Origin: Sedimentibacter acidaminivorans
GTDB taxonomy: Bacteria > Bacillota > Clostridia > Tissierellales > Sedimentibacteraceae
Reading direction: 5' to 3'
Assembly (NCBI RefSeq): GCF_017873955.1
Contig: NZ_JAGGKS010000001.1
Location: 310,001 to 374,000, forward strand
Length of the DNA: 64,000 nt
In this document: positions 32,901 through 43,800 of the stretch, one piece after another
Layout of the letters: every line of letters starts with the position of its first letter
Position numbering within the stretch: position 1 is the stretch's first letter
Notes under the pieces: generated by a model
What the model saw: only the letters and a program-made list of their open reading frames with translations
Database searches by the model: none
Told to the model about the DNA's origin: nothing
Translations under genes and position numbers: made by a program

Positions 32901-34370
32901 CTAATGTCCAGATACTACAATTTTACCATCTTTGGTTAGACCTACTGTTGTTTTTGAGTTTGAGGCTATTTTTATTATGTTTCTCCATGATTTCGTGTCC
33001 ATTTGGCCATAAATGTTGTATCCAGTTGTTAGTACTCTACCATCTTTAGTAAGTCCTACTAGATGATGAGCACCCGTAGATATTTGAACTATATCTTTCC
33101 ATTCATCTGTTATTTTACCCTGGAGATAATCAGTTACATAAACTTTTCCATCAGTTGTTAGTCCTGCTGTAAAATTAGGCGATAAACTTAAACTATCTAT
33201 ATCTGTCCAACCTCTGAATATATTTTTGTTAAATACATTGTAGCCGGTTGCCATGGGTAAATTACTTGAATTAATCGCAGCTGTATTGTCATTACCAGCA
33301 TAAACTTTTATTAAATCTTTCCACTTCCATACTGCAGCCCTGTTTGAGCTTGTATTTCCAACTACTTTTACTTCATTATTTTCAATATATACTGTATGAC
33401 TTCGACCTACGGACACTGAATTATCTGTATCAGTATATAACATATTTATCAACTTGTCATATTCAGCACTTGAATAACCCAAAGAAGACTTTCCGGTAGA
33501 ATTTAGCTCATTTAAATATTTTTTTACATTATATAAATCTACAACTCCATGGCCGCTTCCCTTATCATTTTCAATACTTAAAGCAGTATCATACAATGCG
33601 TAAACTATGTCCTCACTATTAAGTTTAGGATATCTGTATATTAATTCTCCAATTATTCCACTTAGCTTACCTGATGAAAAAGATGTACCTGTTTTTTCTA
33701 CAAAGCCATCTTCGCTATCTAGAAGTAATATTTTTTCACCTTCCATCAATAAATCGACATCATCGTTGCAGTTAGAAAACTTGCTAATATAATATGTTCC
33801 ATCTTCATTAATCCCACAGGACCCAACTGATATTACGCCATCATAGGCAGCAGGGAATGAATATATATCATATCCTGAATTTCCTGCTGCAGATACAAAA
33901 ACAACTCCCTTTTCTAAGCCATTTCTAATTTTTTCATAAACATATTTATTTGGACTTGAACTTGAAAAGCTCATATTAATTACTTTTGCTCCACTATCTA
34001 TTGCATACTGTATTGCATTTCCCATTTGCTCGCCATAATCAGTTTGTATATCAAGAACATTTATTTCAATTGGCAATATTTTTATATTGCTGCTTGAGTC
34101 CCACAGATTTTGTGCAATAAAAGATGAATACTTGACTGCGGCTCCAGCAACAGCTGTACCATGTCCTGTATCATTGCTTTTATCTATAATAAAGCTCTTT
34201 GAAAATAAACAGTAATTCTTTATATACTTATGTTTTATATTTATTTTACTATCTATTACGGCAACAATAATTTTATCTGTCTTTACTGTTTTAGCCTGAG
34301 CTGCGAATATAAAAATATTTAAAATAGAAAATACGCAAACAAAAATAATTAATAACTTTTTTAGTTTCAT
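32901..34370 (-). CDS. Subtilisin-like (S8) serine protease with RCC1-like repeats
   Basis: An exported 489-residue protease. The signal peptide covers residues 1-26 (LLIIFVCVFSILNIFIFAAQA). The S8 domain has Asp in IIVAVIDSK, His in DTGHGTAVAGAA, the oxyanion Asn in SAAGNSG and Ser in GTSFSSG. From about residue 320 RCC1-like blades follow (HHLVGLTKDGRVLTTGYNIYGQ-type units). The last blade ends abruptly at VVSGH, so a few terminal residues may be lost. ATG at 34370 behind TTTGGAGT is chosen over the open frame to 34442. Third gene after the two giant surface proteins; it may process them. Confidence 0.85.
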   Translation of the reverse strand: MKLKKLLIIFVCVFSILNIFIFAAQAKTVKTDKIIVAVIDSKINIKHKYIKNYCLFSKSFIIDKSNDTGHGTAVAGAAVKYSSFIAQNLWDSSSNIKILPIEINVLDIQTDYGEQMGNAIQYAIDSGAKVINMSFSSSSPNKYVYEKIRNGLEKGVVFVSAAGNSGYDIYSFPAAYDGVISVGSCGINEDGTYYISKFSNCNDDVDLLMEGEKILLLDSEDGFVEKTGTSFSSGKLSGIIGELIYRYPKLNSEDIVYALYDTALSIENDKGSGHGVVDLYNVKKYLNELNSTGKSSLGYSSAEYDKLINMLYTDTDNSVSVGRSHTVYIENNEVKVVGNTSSNRAAVWKWKDLIKVYAGNDNTAAINSSNLPMATGYNVFNKNIFRGWTDIDSLSLSPNFTAGLTTDGKVYVTDYLQGKITDEWKDIVQISTGAHHLVGLTKDGRVLTTGYNIYGQMDTKSWRNIIKIASNSKTTVGLTKDGKIVVSGH

Positions 34371-34416
34371 AGTTACTCCAAACTTTTTATTATTATTAAA
34401 TAGTTTAATTAAAATA

Positions 34417-34474
34417 AGGCTGTTATTTAAAATATTTATCATACTAAATTATATACACTGATTTGTAACAGCCT
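34417..34474 (-). terminator. Long-loop hairpin after the 2105-aa SLH gene
   Basis: AGGCTGTTA (34417-34425) and TAACAGCCT (34466-34474) form a 9-bp stem with a 40-base loop. On the minus strand the 3' side continues TTATTTTAATT. It may terminate or partly terminate between the SLH gene and the protease gene. Confidence 0.5.
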
Positions 34475-34503
34475 CATTATCTAAATCTCTAATACATTTT
34501 GTA

Positions 34504-37500
34504 TTACCTAAATTGTTTTAGATAGTTATAAATCATTACAGCAGCTTCAGTTCTTGAAGCATTGTTCCTTGGTTTAAATGTATTATCATCATAGCCTGAA
34601 ATTATACCGAGTTCTACAAGTTTAGAAATTTCTTCCGACGCCCAACTACTTATACTGCTGCTATCATTAAACAACCTATCACTTTTCTCTTTAGAATCTA
34701 ATGCTCTTCCTATAATTGTGGCTATTTCTTCCCTGGTTATATAATCACTTGGTGCAAAGTAATTTTTATTTTCCACCTGTTTACCATTTATTAAACCATT
34801 CATAACTGCTGCCTTGATGTAAATCAATGTCCATGATGGCAAGTTGTCATTGTCAGAAAACTTAAGTTCTACATCCTCAGCTTCACTTAAATTGATGTTT
34901 TGTGTTACAACAAGCAATTTAACAAATTCAGCCCTTGTAATATTTGCATTAGGATTGAAAATTACCTCATCATTGATATTATATCCATTGATAATATTTA
35001 AAAAATTCAATCCATAAATATAATCATATCCCCAATAATCAGGTGCTATATCTTTAAAAATATCCTGTGTAGGATTAGCCAATGCAATATACATACCTGG
35101 TTTAGTTATATTTGCTGTTACAGATTTTTTGTCAGTTGACATTTCACCGCCCTTATAAATCAAAGTACCTATTTCTTCATCATAATAATAAATATAAGCA
35201 TTTTCCGCATTTGAGACAGGTAAAGTAAGCTTAGCTGGTTTAGCAAAATCTGTTACAAGATTTATATAATATGGTTGGCTTACTGAAAATACTCCGCTTG
35301 GTATATTCATTCTCTCTAAAAGGCTTTGTATATCTTTGAATGCAAATATATCAACATTATCTAAATAGTACAGTAGAGCACCTTCTGGAATTTCAAGTAT
35401 TACACCATCACTGGTTTTTATAGTTCCACCTTTTGTTGACATTTCACTTCCTGCAAGCCATGTTAACAGCTCCCTTGAATAAACCGGAGGATAATATTTA
35501 GAGCTTGGCCTTTTATCTCCTGATATGTCAATAACTATGCTATCACTTATTGAAGCTCTATCTGTTACAAAAAACTCTGACTTCACAATTACTGTACCAT
35601 CATATATTGCAGTTAAAACACCATCATCGCTTATAGCTGCAAATTGACCACCTTGTATTATACTATATTCTACCGAACTATCTGGTAGTTTTTCACCTAA
35701 AGCATCATCGAGTGATATATATGTTGATAATTTTTGAGTTGTTTTTGTAGTCATTAATTTTAATTCTGGAACTATAGAAATATCACTTACTTCTACTAAA
35801 TCATTTAAGACACTAATCTCCTTTTTGGTTACATTGTTAGCTGAATCTCTTACCTCAAAGTTTAGTTTAGACAAATATGCAGTTTTAAAATCTATTTCCG
35901 TATGAAAATTACCATCTGCATCTGCATCATAGTTGACATTATTTATTGTAACAGTAGCAAATGGATCAGTTGTTCCTGTAACAGTTATTTTACCATTCGT
36001 TGCAACCGCTCCGTCCTTAGGCTCTGTTATAACTAAAGTAGGTGCCTTATTATCATATTCCACCACATATTCCTCAACTAATCTATCACCATGTTCGTTT
36101 TCGTAGTTTATAATAAAATAGTTAATGCCCTCTTTTAAAGTTGTATTTTCACTAAAACTAGTAGTAAATTCCGTATTAGCTGAATCTAAATTTTTACCAT
36201 CCTGCTGAATGCCATATTTTACAGGAATATTTGTATTTCCACTAATTATAATATGACTAGAATTAGTTACATATTTGTAATATCTTTGTTCTATACCATC
36301 ATTATCTTTTTCTACATATGGTTGTTGGACTATTTTACTATCTGCTGATTTAACTTCAGAATAGACTATTATTTCCTCTGGCACCAATACATTAACAGAA
36401 CCCGAAGCTGGTACACCTATGGTCCCACTTGAAGATGTAACATTTGGTATGGAATTTTTTTGTACTAAGGGTAATTTATTAACTACTACATTTGGCTTAG
36501 TACCTATTGCTCTAATATCGAAATAGTATGTTTTATCTTGGGGATTGTTTTCATCTAATTCATCCCCATCGATTACTACCTCAAATTTCTGAAGTTTTTC
36601 CTTAGGAAGATTCCCAGGCCAATTTTCAAACAAAGGTTCATAATCATCTGGATCATATACATTATACACAACTATTGGAGTGCTAGTATCATATTTGGCT
36701 ACTGGACTTTCTTTTCTGTAAATATAATACTGATTCATGCTATAGTCTGCATCCCAAGAAATGCTTATTTGATTGTTACCAATATCTTTAACCAAAAATC
36801 CTGTTGGTGCATCTGGTGTTACAGGATTAGTAACTTCAACCAAATATACTTTATAATCTGCTACAGTGTTTTCTTTATCTGCCTTAGCATAAATGTAGTA
36901 CGACCCTGTTGGTAGATTAATTGGTTTTGTTGTAAATGTACCCTCTTCTCCATCTGCTGTAGGTTTTGTATATATTACTTCATCCTCTACCTGTATAATT
37001 TCTCCAGTTGTTGGTTCAACATAATCTTTTGTTGTATTCGTTTGTCCATAAAGAAGAGTACCTGTTCCCCACAAAGCGGGTGGATTATCAATCATTTCAT
37101 TATCCACTTCATCAGCATTTACAATGTAAAATCTAAATTTATCAGGTTCACCCTTTAGCTTCCAGTCTGCTGTAATTGTGCTATTTATCGAGTTATAGGA
37201 AGCACTGAAGTTTGTTATCTCTGGATTTTCCATTGCGGAGAATGGCAAAACTTCCATAGAACCATTTGTAATAACAGTCCACTGTCCATTTTCAGGAGAT
37301 GCTATTGGTATTGAAACCATGTATTCATTTACAAGTCCTTGTTCTGACATATCTATAACCTGCTTAATAGCAACTATCTCATTTTCACCTACTACAGAAT
37401 CATTTATAGTTCCATCACTATTTAACAACTCTGTATTGTTCATATATCTTATGTCCAGAACTCCACCAGTACCTGGTTTAACTAATTTAATTGAAGTTTC

Positions 37501-40500
37501 ATCAAGATTATCAAATTGTTGTTTTGTCATTCTTAAAACTAGCATAACATTGCTGTTATCCGTCAAATTAAGTTCTGTTATGAATTGTGAATCTTCATCT
37601 GCATATTGAGTATATTCTAGTGGAATAAAATTATATCCATATTGAGCAATACAATTATTATCATATTCAACAATTATACCATTACCCAATTTTTCTAATT
37701 CATCTTTTAATTCTAGAAACTCTGTTTTACCAGTAGCAAAATAATATCTCACTCCTACACTGATTTCTAAAACAAATACAGACCCTGCAATACTATATTC
37801 TGTAACCTCTGCAATTACTCCTGCTAAATCTAATCCACCTATAACAGGAACTACACTTGGCACTGAAATTGCTAATGTAGCTCTACCCAGAAAGGACTCT
37901 CCATCAAAGTAGGATATAAATATGTTTCCTTTAAAGATTTTATAATGTATTGTAGCATCTATTCTAATTCCTCTTTTTTCAATTTCTGGGTCCCATGTTG
38001 CCCAGACAAATTTAGCACTAACTTCAGCTAAATCCATCATGTATAAATCCGCTTCTGCTTCACCTTCTAAGTGGAATGGTGAAAGTGCTATTTCACCCTC
38101 TGCAGACAAAAGATTGTATCCTAAAAATTCTATACCTGTAGAATCTTCAATAGCGATTCCAACGATTATAGTAATTGGAAATGCACCAGCAAAGGAAAGA
38201 TTTTTAAGTCCTCCAGAAAAACCTGAAATTCCAATAGGAATAGGTGGTGCTACCGTATATGGCGTTGGAAAATCTGCACCTACATAAATTTCGTCAAATC
38301 TACCTTTCCTAAATCCAATCCGTGCTTTTGCACCTGCTGATTCCTCCACCATATCACCAAGGCTAACTGCTACTTCAACCACAAAATGCTCTTGTTTAGT
38401 ATTTACCTCTAAAATAGCATTCGCTCCAGCAAATAAAGACATTACGAAAGGCATTTCAAAAGCAAATTTTCCTTCAATATCCATTCCATCTTGATTAACT
38501 GATATGTTATCTACTTCTGCCTCGAAATATCCTACAGCTAGCTCACTAAGAGAATCTCCAACTGCTTTATTTATATTGCTACTTGGAGTAAAATCATTTG
38601 TACCATATGTCAATGGATTAAGAATACCCATTGATCCTTTAATATCTATACCTTCTTTTGTAATTATAACTTCATCTAGAGATACAGGTACATTCTTGTA
38701 GGATACATCATAACTTGAACCCGAACCACCTACTTCATAAACCATTCGTACCTTTGTGTCCTCATCACCAATTTTACTTGTTTCTTCAAACTTAAATCCT
38801 GCTGTTGCTATTACAGCTTGAACGGATGTTTTATTCCTTTCATTTACGATATCGCACCATAACACCCCATCAGATGCCTCTATTGATGCATCTTTCGGAT
38901 TTGTGTTTACTAATAATGTACCACGCGCAAATTTCAACGCATTGTTTATCTTTACAGGATTCTCTACAGTTGAGCCAATTGATGTATATGTACCATTCTT
39001 ATTGTCAATAAATTTACCATATATTGTAACCGTTTCTTCTGGTGTATTATATCCATCATCGAGCATCACTATAGGGAATTCAATTTTACTAATAAGATTG
39101 TAAGAATATTTTATATCATCCGATACTACAACTGCATTTTTAAATGTTTTTTTATCATACTTATTACTTGTTGCATCTGAAACTGATACAAACAAATCGT
39201 ATGTACCAACAGGTACATTATCTGGTACTCCTACACTTATTACCGTATCAGAAATTTTTCTAAATGTGCTCCAATCTATAGTAAATGACTTATTTCCTTG
39301 AATAAGTTTTGCTTCCATAACTTGACCTATTGCTCCGCCAAATGAATCAAATCCACTTCCATTTATAAACACACTTCTACTTATGTCTTCTTTATAAAAA
39401 GGTGTTTTAGGAGCGCTATCTAGAAATGTTATCTTTGGTAATCCCCCATCTTTGCCTTCCATAATGAGTACTTTTGTAATTCTTTGTGCTGGCATACCCT
39501 CGGCTCTTACAAGTACTGAGTAGGCTGAAATTGTAAACTTATCTTGAACTACTGGACTTATTTTCCACATACTTCTTTGATATGAACCTACGGTTAAAGT
39601 TTTTATAACTGTTTTTTGCTCTCCTTCAACTAATTCCAACTCATCTGGCAATTCTAAATCTATTTGAAGATTATCTATATTTTTAGAAGTATCAAAGTTG
39701 TTATCTATGTTAAATTCTGCATTTACATAATCAACTGTATATCCTGATTTATCAGCTTTCATATTAAGCTTATCAGTTCCTTGCAAACTAATTCTATAAC
39801 CAGGATCATTGTCTTTTATAGATGCATCTCCTACTCCATAGGCTGTATCTATAGACTTAGTTTCTCCAATCTCTAATTCTACTGGATTCCAATACATAAC
39901 AGCACAACTATCCTTTACAGCATAATCAATTGTAGCATTATCTGGATAAATACCATTTTCCTCGTCATAAGGTTGACCATCAACTGTAACTTTTATAATT
40001 TGTTTAGCAGGATCAATGTTATAATCCCATTTAGTTTGTGATACGTCTCCCCAAGCAGCAAATTGAAGTTTGTCAGGCTTTGATAAACCTTCCCCTGAAA
40101 CAGCACCCATTGCAATCACTTGTGGTGTTACATATTTCTCAAGAGCATACCACATAGATGGTATTTCATCACCAACGTATTCTTTTTCCTTATAAATAAA
40201 TCCATCACCTGGTACCGTTAACACTGGCGAATCAACTGATCCAATTTTAGTATCAAGTAACATTCTTATTCCTACTGATTTTGACTTTGTGCCCTTGTTC
40301 ACAATGTCATAAGTCGCATATACATTACCAATGCTTGATAACTTAGGATTGTTCATTAATGTAAGCCTTTGTGTTATTACAATATCTTTAATTGACCACT
40401 CACTTATTATACTGTTTGTATCCAAATCAACATATGGCACCGTGGTGTAATGTCCTGCTAGCCCTAAGAATCCATAGTCATTTCCATAAATGTAATCCTC

Positions 40501-40821
40501 ACCATTAATGCGAACTGATGTGTATGAAGTTTCTGGTCCTTCAAATCTATTTCCATAAAGTAAATCTTGGTAATCATCTGCACTTTTATTTGGCAAACCG
40601 CTAAGTGTTTCTGTTATGAAACGACCTGTTTGTTTATCTGCGGTTACTCTTATTACCTCGTTATTTATTTGTACTACAGGATATCCCCAGTTGCCATTTG
40701 TATCGCTCAAATCTGCCCCTGAGCCTACTTCATCAGCGTAGGCTATGGATGTAAGCCCATATGATAAAATCATAGATAAACTTAGTATCATTGAAATTAC
40801 TCTTTTAAATCGTTTCGACAT
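34504..40821 (-). CDS. Giant SLH surface protein (2105 aa)
   Basis: Exported protein with a signal peptide (1-29, MILSLSMILSYGLTSIAYA). An IPT/TIG-like domain lies at about 455-560 (SVFINGSGFDSFGGAIGQVM). A long beta region of about 600-1300 includes hydrophobic Gly-rich strands. A fibronectin-III domain sits near 1330-1430 (PTGFLVKDIGNNQISISWD), Ig-like units near 1580-1650 (APTLVITEPKDGAVATNGKI), a ZU5-like segment near 1800-1900 (MSTKGGTIKTSDGVILEIPE), and three SLH domains at about 1915-2105. It is the anchored partner of the SLH-less protein encoded 63 bp upstream. Whether it is scaffold, adhesin or S-layer component is unknown. Confidence 0.85.
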   Translation of the reverse strand: MSKRFKRVISMILSLSMILSYGLTSIAYADEVGSGADLSDTNGNWGYPVVQINNEVIRVTADKQTGRFITETLSGLPNKSADDYQDLLYGNRFEGPETSYTSVRINGEDYIYGNDYGFLGLAGHYTTVPYVDLDTNSIISEWSIKDIVITQRLTLMNNPKLSSIGNVYATYDIVNKGTKSKSVGIRMLLDTKIGSVDSPVLTVPGDGFIYKEKEYVGDEIPSMWYALEKYVTPQVIAMGAVSGEGLSKPDKLQFAAWGDVSQTKWDYNIDPAKQIIKVTVDGQPYDEENGIYPDNATIDYAVKDSCAVMYWNPVELEIGETKSIDTAYGVGDASIKDNDPGYRISLQGTDKLNMKADKSGYTVDYVNAEFNIDNNFDTSKNIDNLQIDLELPDELELVEGEQKTVIKTLTVGSYQRSMWKISPVVQDKFTISAYSVLVRAEGMPAQRITKVLIMEGKDGGLPKITFLDSAPKTPFYKEDISRSVFINGSGFDSFGGAIGQVMEAKLIQGNKSFTIDWSTFRKISDTVISVGVPDNVPVGTYDLFVSVSDATSNKYDKKTFKNAVVVSDDIKYSYNLISKIEFPIVMLDDGYNTPEETVTIYGKFIDNKNGTYTSIGSTVENPVKINNALKFARGTLLVNTNPKDASIEASDGVLWCDIVNERNKTSVQAVIATAGFKFEETSKIGDEDTKVRMVYEVGGSGSSYDVSYKNVPVSLDEVIITKEGIDIKGSMGILNPLTYGTNDFTPSSNINKAVGDSLSELAVGYFEAEVDNISVNQDGMDIEGKFAFEMPFVMSLFAGANAILEVNTKQEHFVVEVAVSLGDMVEESAGAKARIGFRKGRFDEIYVGADFPTPYTVAPPIPIGISGFSGGLKNLSFAGAFPITIIVGIAIEDSTGIEFLGYNLLSAEGEIALSPFHLEGEAEADLYMMDLAEVSAKFVWATWDPEIEKRGIRIDATIHYKIFKGNIFISYFDGESFLGRATLAISVPSVVPVIGGLDLAGVIAEVTEYSIAGSVFVLEISVGVRYYFATGKTEFLELKDELEKLGNGIIVEYDNNCIAQYGYNFIPLEYTQYADEDSQFITELNLTDNSNVMLVLRMTKQQFDNLDETSIKLVKPGTGGVLDIRYMNNTELLNSDGTINDSVVGENEIVAIKQVIDMSEQGLVNEYMVSIPIASPENGQWTVITNGSMEVLPFSAMENPEITNFSASYNSINSTITADWKLKGEPDKFRFYIVNADEVDNEMIDNPPALWGTGTLLYGQTNTTKDYVEPTTGEIIQVEDEVIYTKPTADGEEGTFTTKPINLPTGSYYIYAKADKENTVADYKVYLVEVTNPVTPDAPTGFLVKDIGNNQISISWDADYSMNQYYIYRKESPVAKYDTSTPIVVYNVYDPDDYEPLFENWPGNLPKEKLQKFEVVIDGDELDENNPQDKTYYFDIRAIGTKPNVVVNKLPLVQKNSIPNVTSSSGTIGVPASGSVNVLVPEEIIVYSEVKSADSKIVQQPYVEKDNDGIEQRYYKYVTNSSHIIISGNTNIPVKYGIQQDGKNLDSANTEFTTSFSENTTLKEGINYFIINYENEHGDRLVEEYVVEYDNKAPTLVITEPKDGAVATNGKITVTGTTDPFATVTINNVNYDADADGNFHTEIDFKTAYLSKLNFEVRDSANNVTKKEISVLNDLVEVSDISIVPELKLMTTKTTQKLSTYISLDDALGEKLPDSSVEYSIIQGGQFAAISDDGVLTAIYDGTVIVKSEFFVTDRASISDSIVIDISGDKRPSSKYYPPVYSRELLTWLAGSEMSTKGGTIKTSDGVILEIPEGALLYYLDNVDIFAFKDIQSLLERMNIPSGVFSVSQPYYINLVTDFAKPAKLTLPVSNAENAYIYYYDEEIGTLIYKGGEMSTDKKSVTANITKPGMYIALANPTQDIFKDIAPDYWGYDYIYGLNFLNIINGYNINDEVIFNPNANITRAEFVKLLVVTQNINLSEAEDVELKFSDNDNLPSWTLIYIKAAVMNGLINGKQVENKNYFAPSDYITREEIATIIGRALDSKEKSDRLFNDSSSISSWASEEISKLVELGIISGYDDNTFKPRNNASRTEAAVMIYNYLKQFR

Positions 40822-40844
40822 CTTTTCACCACCTATCTGGATAA

Positions 40845-40869
40845 GGGGACGTTTAATCAGTCCGTCCCC
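40845..40869 (-). promoter_or_regulatory. GC-rich intercistronic hairpin between giant genes
   Basis: GGGGACG (40845-40851) pairs with CGTCCCC (40863-40869) in the 63-bp gap between the two surface-protein genes. No T-run follows. It is probably an mRNA-processing or partial-termination element setting the ratio of the two proteins. Confidence 0.55.
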
Positions 40870-40884
40870 TCATTCAATATCTTT

Positions 40885-43800
40885 TTATTTAACAAAATTT
40901 AATGTAATCATCCTTGTATTTCTTTCTTGGTCTTGTACATACAATGTGTATACTCCCTCTTGTACAGTAAATGTTCCAAGTTTAGACATATAACTACCAT
41001 TAGTTTTGAAATATGCATTATCATAATTTTCTCCACGTGCATATTTAACCGTATAATTACCATCAATTCCTACAAACTCGACAAATACTACGCCAGTATC
41101 AAGAAGTAATATGTCATTAGTTACTTGACTTTTTAAATCAATAACATTATCTTGAACTATTACTACTGCTGATTCTGTATCAAGAACATTTACATATCTA
41201 GTTTTTGAACTTGTGTTTCCAGAAGCATCTGTTACTGTGTATGTTACTTCATATGGCACGTTATTAGTAGGAATTGAAGTATTTACATTACTTGCAGCGG
41301 TTATACCTTTTGTAATGTCTCCGTCCTTATTATCAAGAGCAGTTGCTCCTTTATCATAATACTTATCATTTACTCTTAAATATACATTGCTTCTACCTGT
41401 AATATTTAATATAGGTTCTTCTTTATCTATACTATTTATTGGTACAACTACATCTCCAATATTTCCATATTTGTTGCTTACCTCAAACATATATGTACCG
41501 TTTTGATTTACAGTATATGTTCCAATTTTGTCGGTTCCTTTATCTGTCAATGAAATCGACTGTGAATTGTATTTAAGTCTAGCACCCTCTGCAACCCCAT
41601 CTAGTACAGTAAATTTGATTTCAACTGATGAATTTGTAGCTTTGTTGCTATACTCAGTTTTTACACTTGGTACGCTCTTATCTATCCATGTTACATTTGC
41701 TGTAAGCTTTCCAGATTCTTCTTCTCCTGGAACAACTTCTATTTGCCTATAGTTAAAATCCTTAGTTCCATTTTCTTTGAAAACATATGTTGGAGACGCA
41801 TCTTTTTCCACAGTTGTTACGTTTCCATTTTCATCTGTTACATTAATATTATCAAATCTCTTAATAGGTCTGTTTGCTGACATAGATACTACAACGTCCC
41901 TATTGGTATAGTTAGTTGTACTATAATTTAACTTTGTCAGTAAATCAGTTCTATCTATTTCATTAATTACTAGATTATAAACAAAAGAATTTGCTAGTGT
42001 GTCTGTGAAAACTAATTTTTCCCTGAAGACAGGTGTAGCATCTCCAGTAACTGTTGGTTTATATGCCATAACATATTTGTAAGCAAAGCCTTCAGTACTA
42101 GATAACTCTTCTACTGTGAAATTAGTTGTATCCTCCAATTTTACAGGTCTATCCGTTTCGTTAGCATGTGGAAATTCTATTTCAACTATAACATCATGTT
42201 TAGTTTTATAGCCCTTAGGTATTTCCGAACCTTTTTCGTCTGGACTTATTTTTCCATCTGAATTAAAATCATACCACACATATTTTTTAGCAACAGGTTC
42301 TGGGCAAACTTTATCTATCCAATCTACAGATGTTTTATATTCAATTAAGTTCCCCTCAGCATCTTTTTCAACAAAGCTGTAATTGCCGTTTTTATCAAAT
42401 GAATAACTATTCTCATTATTATTGTTTAATACATTTATATCCGATAATAATACTACAACATTATCATTTGTAAGCTTTGGTCCCATAGGAGTATAAGTTA
42501 TGGCAGATGATGATGTTACTGTTGTAAGAATTGGTGTATAGTTTTCACCAATATAACTTAAGTCAACTATGTAATCCAAATCTTCATCGTTGGCAAATTT
42601 TACATTAAATGAATATATAGCACTTCTTGTAGTAGTAAAGGAAGCAATTACTTCATCATTTACATTTGAAACATTATCAATAACACCGTATTTATCTTTG
42701 ATTACAGAACCTAACGGCATTGCAATTGTTGCTGTAACAGGTTCTAACACCTTGCCTTCTACTGGTTTTTCAGGGCTTAGAGTTGTTATAATATCACTTA
42801 AACTGTACTCTATACCACTAACATTTATAATTTTTGCAAAAAGGTTTGAGTTGTTTTTATAAACTAGTAAATAATCACCATTCTCATAAATCTCTGTTTT
42901 TCCTAATTCATCAAAGTTAAACAGTTTACCTTCTCTTTGATACAAGGTATAATTAGTGTATTCGGAACTATTTTCTAATATAACAACTCTGTTTTCTTTT
43001 ACTACATCTAATTTTTCTTCTAGTTCAGATGAGATTTCACCTATATTTGATGATATAATTGTTTTACCTGAATCAAATCCATTTATAGATACATTGCACC
43101 TTATTGCGCCACCACTTGTTACAAGGCTTGGAATGAATCCAACTATTTCATCTTCTGATATCTTAAACATCTTACTTACGTTAATGGCTGTAGAAGAAGT
43201 TACACTTAGTTGATCGTAGCACTCAACTTTTAAAATTTCATCAATTTCTGAAGCATCATTCACAGAAATCCTTATTAAAGTATTTTCCTTACTACCATTT
43301 TGCAAACCATAATACCCACTTACAGCTTCACCAATTTTTATATCTTTTACCGCAACTGTTTTAAGTGTATCTGGTTTTATTAGCTCTATTTTATCTGACC
43401 TATATACATTATTCCATGCTTTAGCAAAGAAATATATACTGTTGTTAATTATGCTAGATTTTTGTTCAGGAACAAAATCTATTCCTGTTATAGCACCATG
43501 TGTTGTAACCCATGAAACAGGAATTGCATAAGGATTTCTTGACCACTGATATGATATGCTATCCTCATCAGATTTAACATTTAGACCATTGATAGTTACA
43601 AAATGCTTAGGCAACGTATTCTTTATGTTGTCAGGCAATAAAGTTTTATAAACATTAGTATTATCTTCTGAATTATATATTTCTATATTTTTCAGTTGGA
43701 TAGTACCTCCTATACCATCTGTATCTACAAGAGACACATACGGAATATTGATAACTGCTAGATTTGTTGTTTCACCTTCATTTACCCTGTCTTCAAAGCT

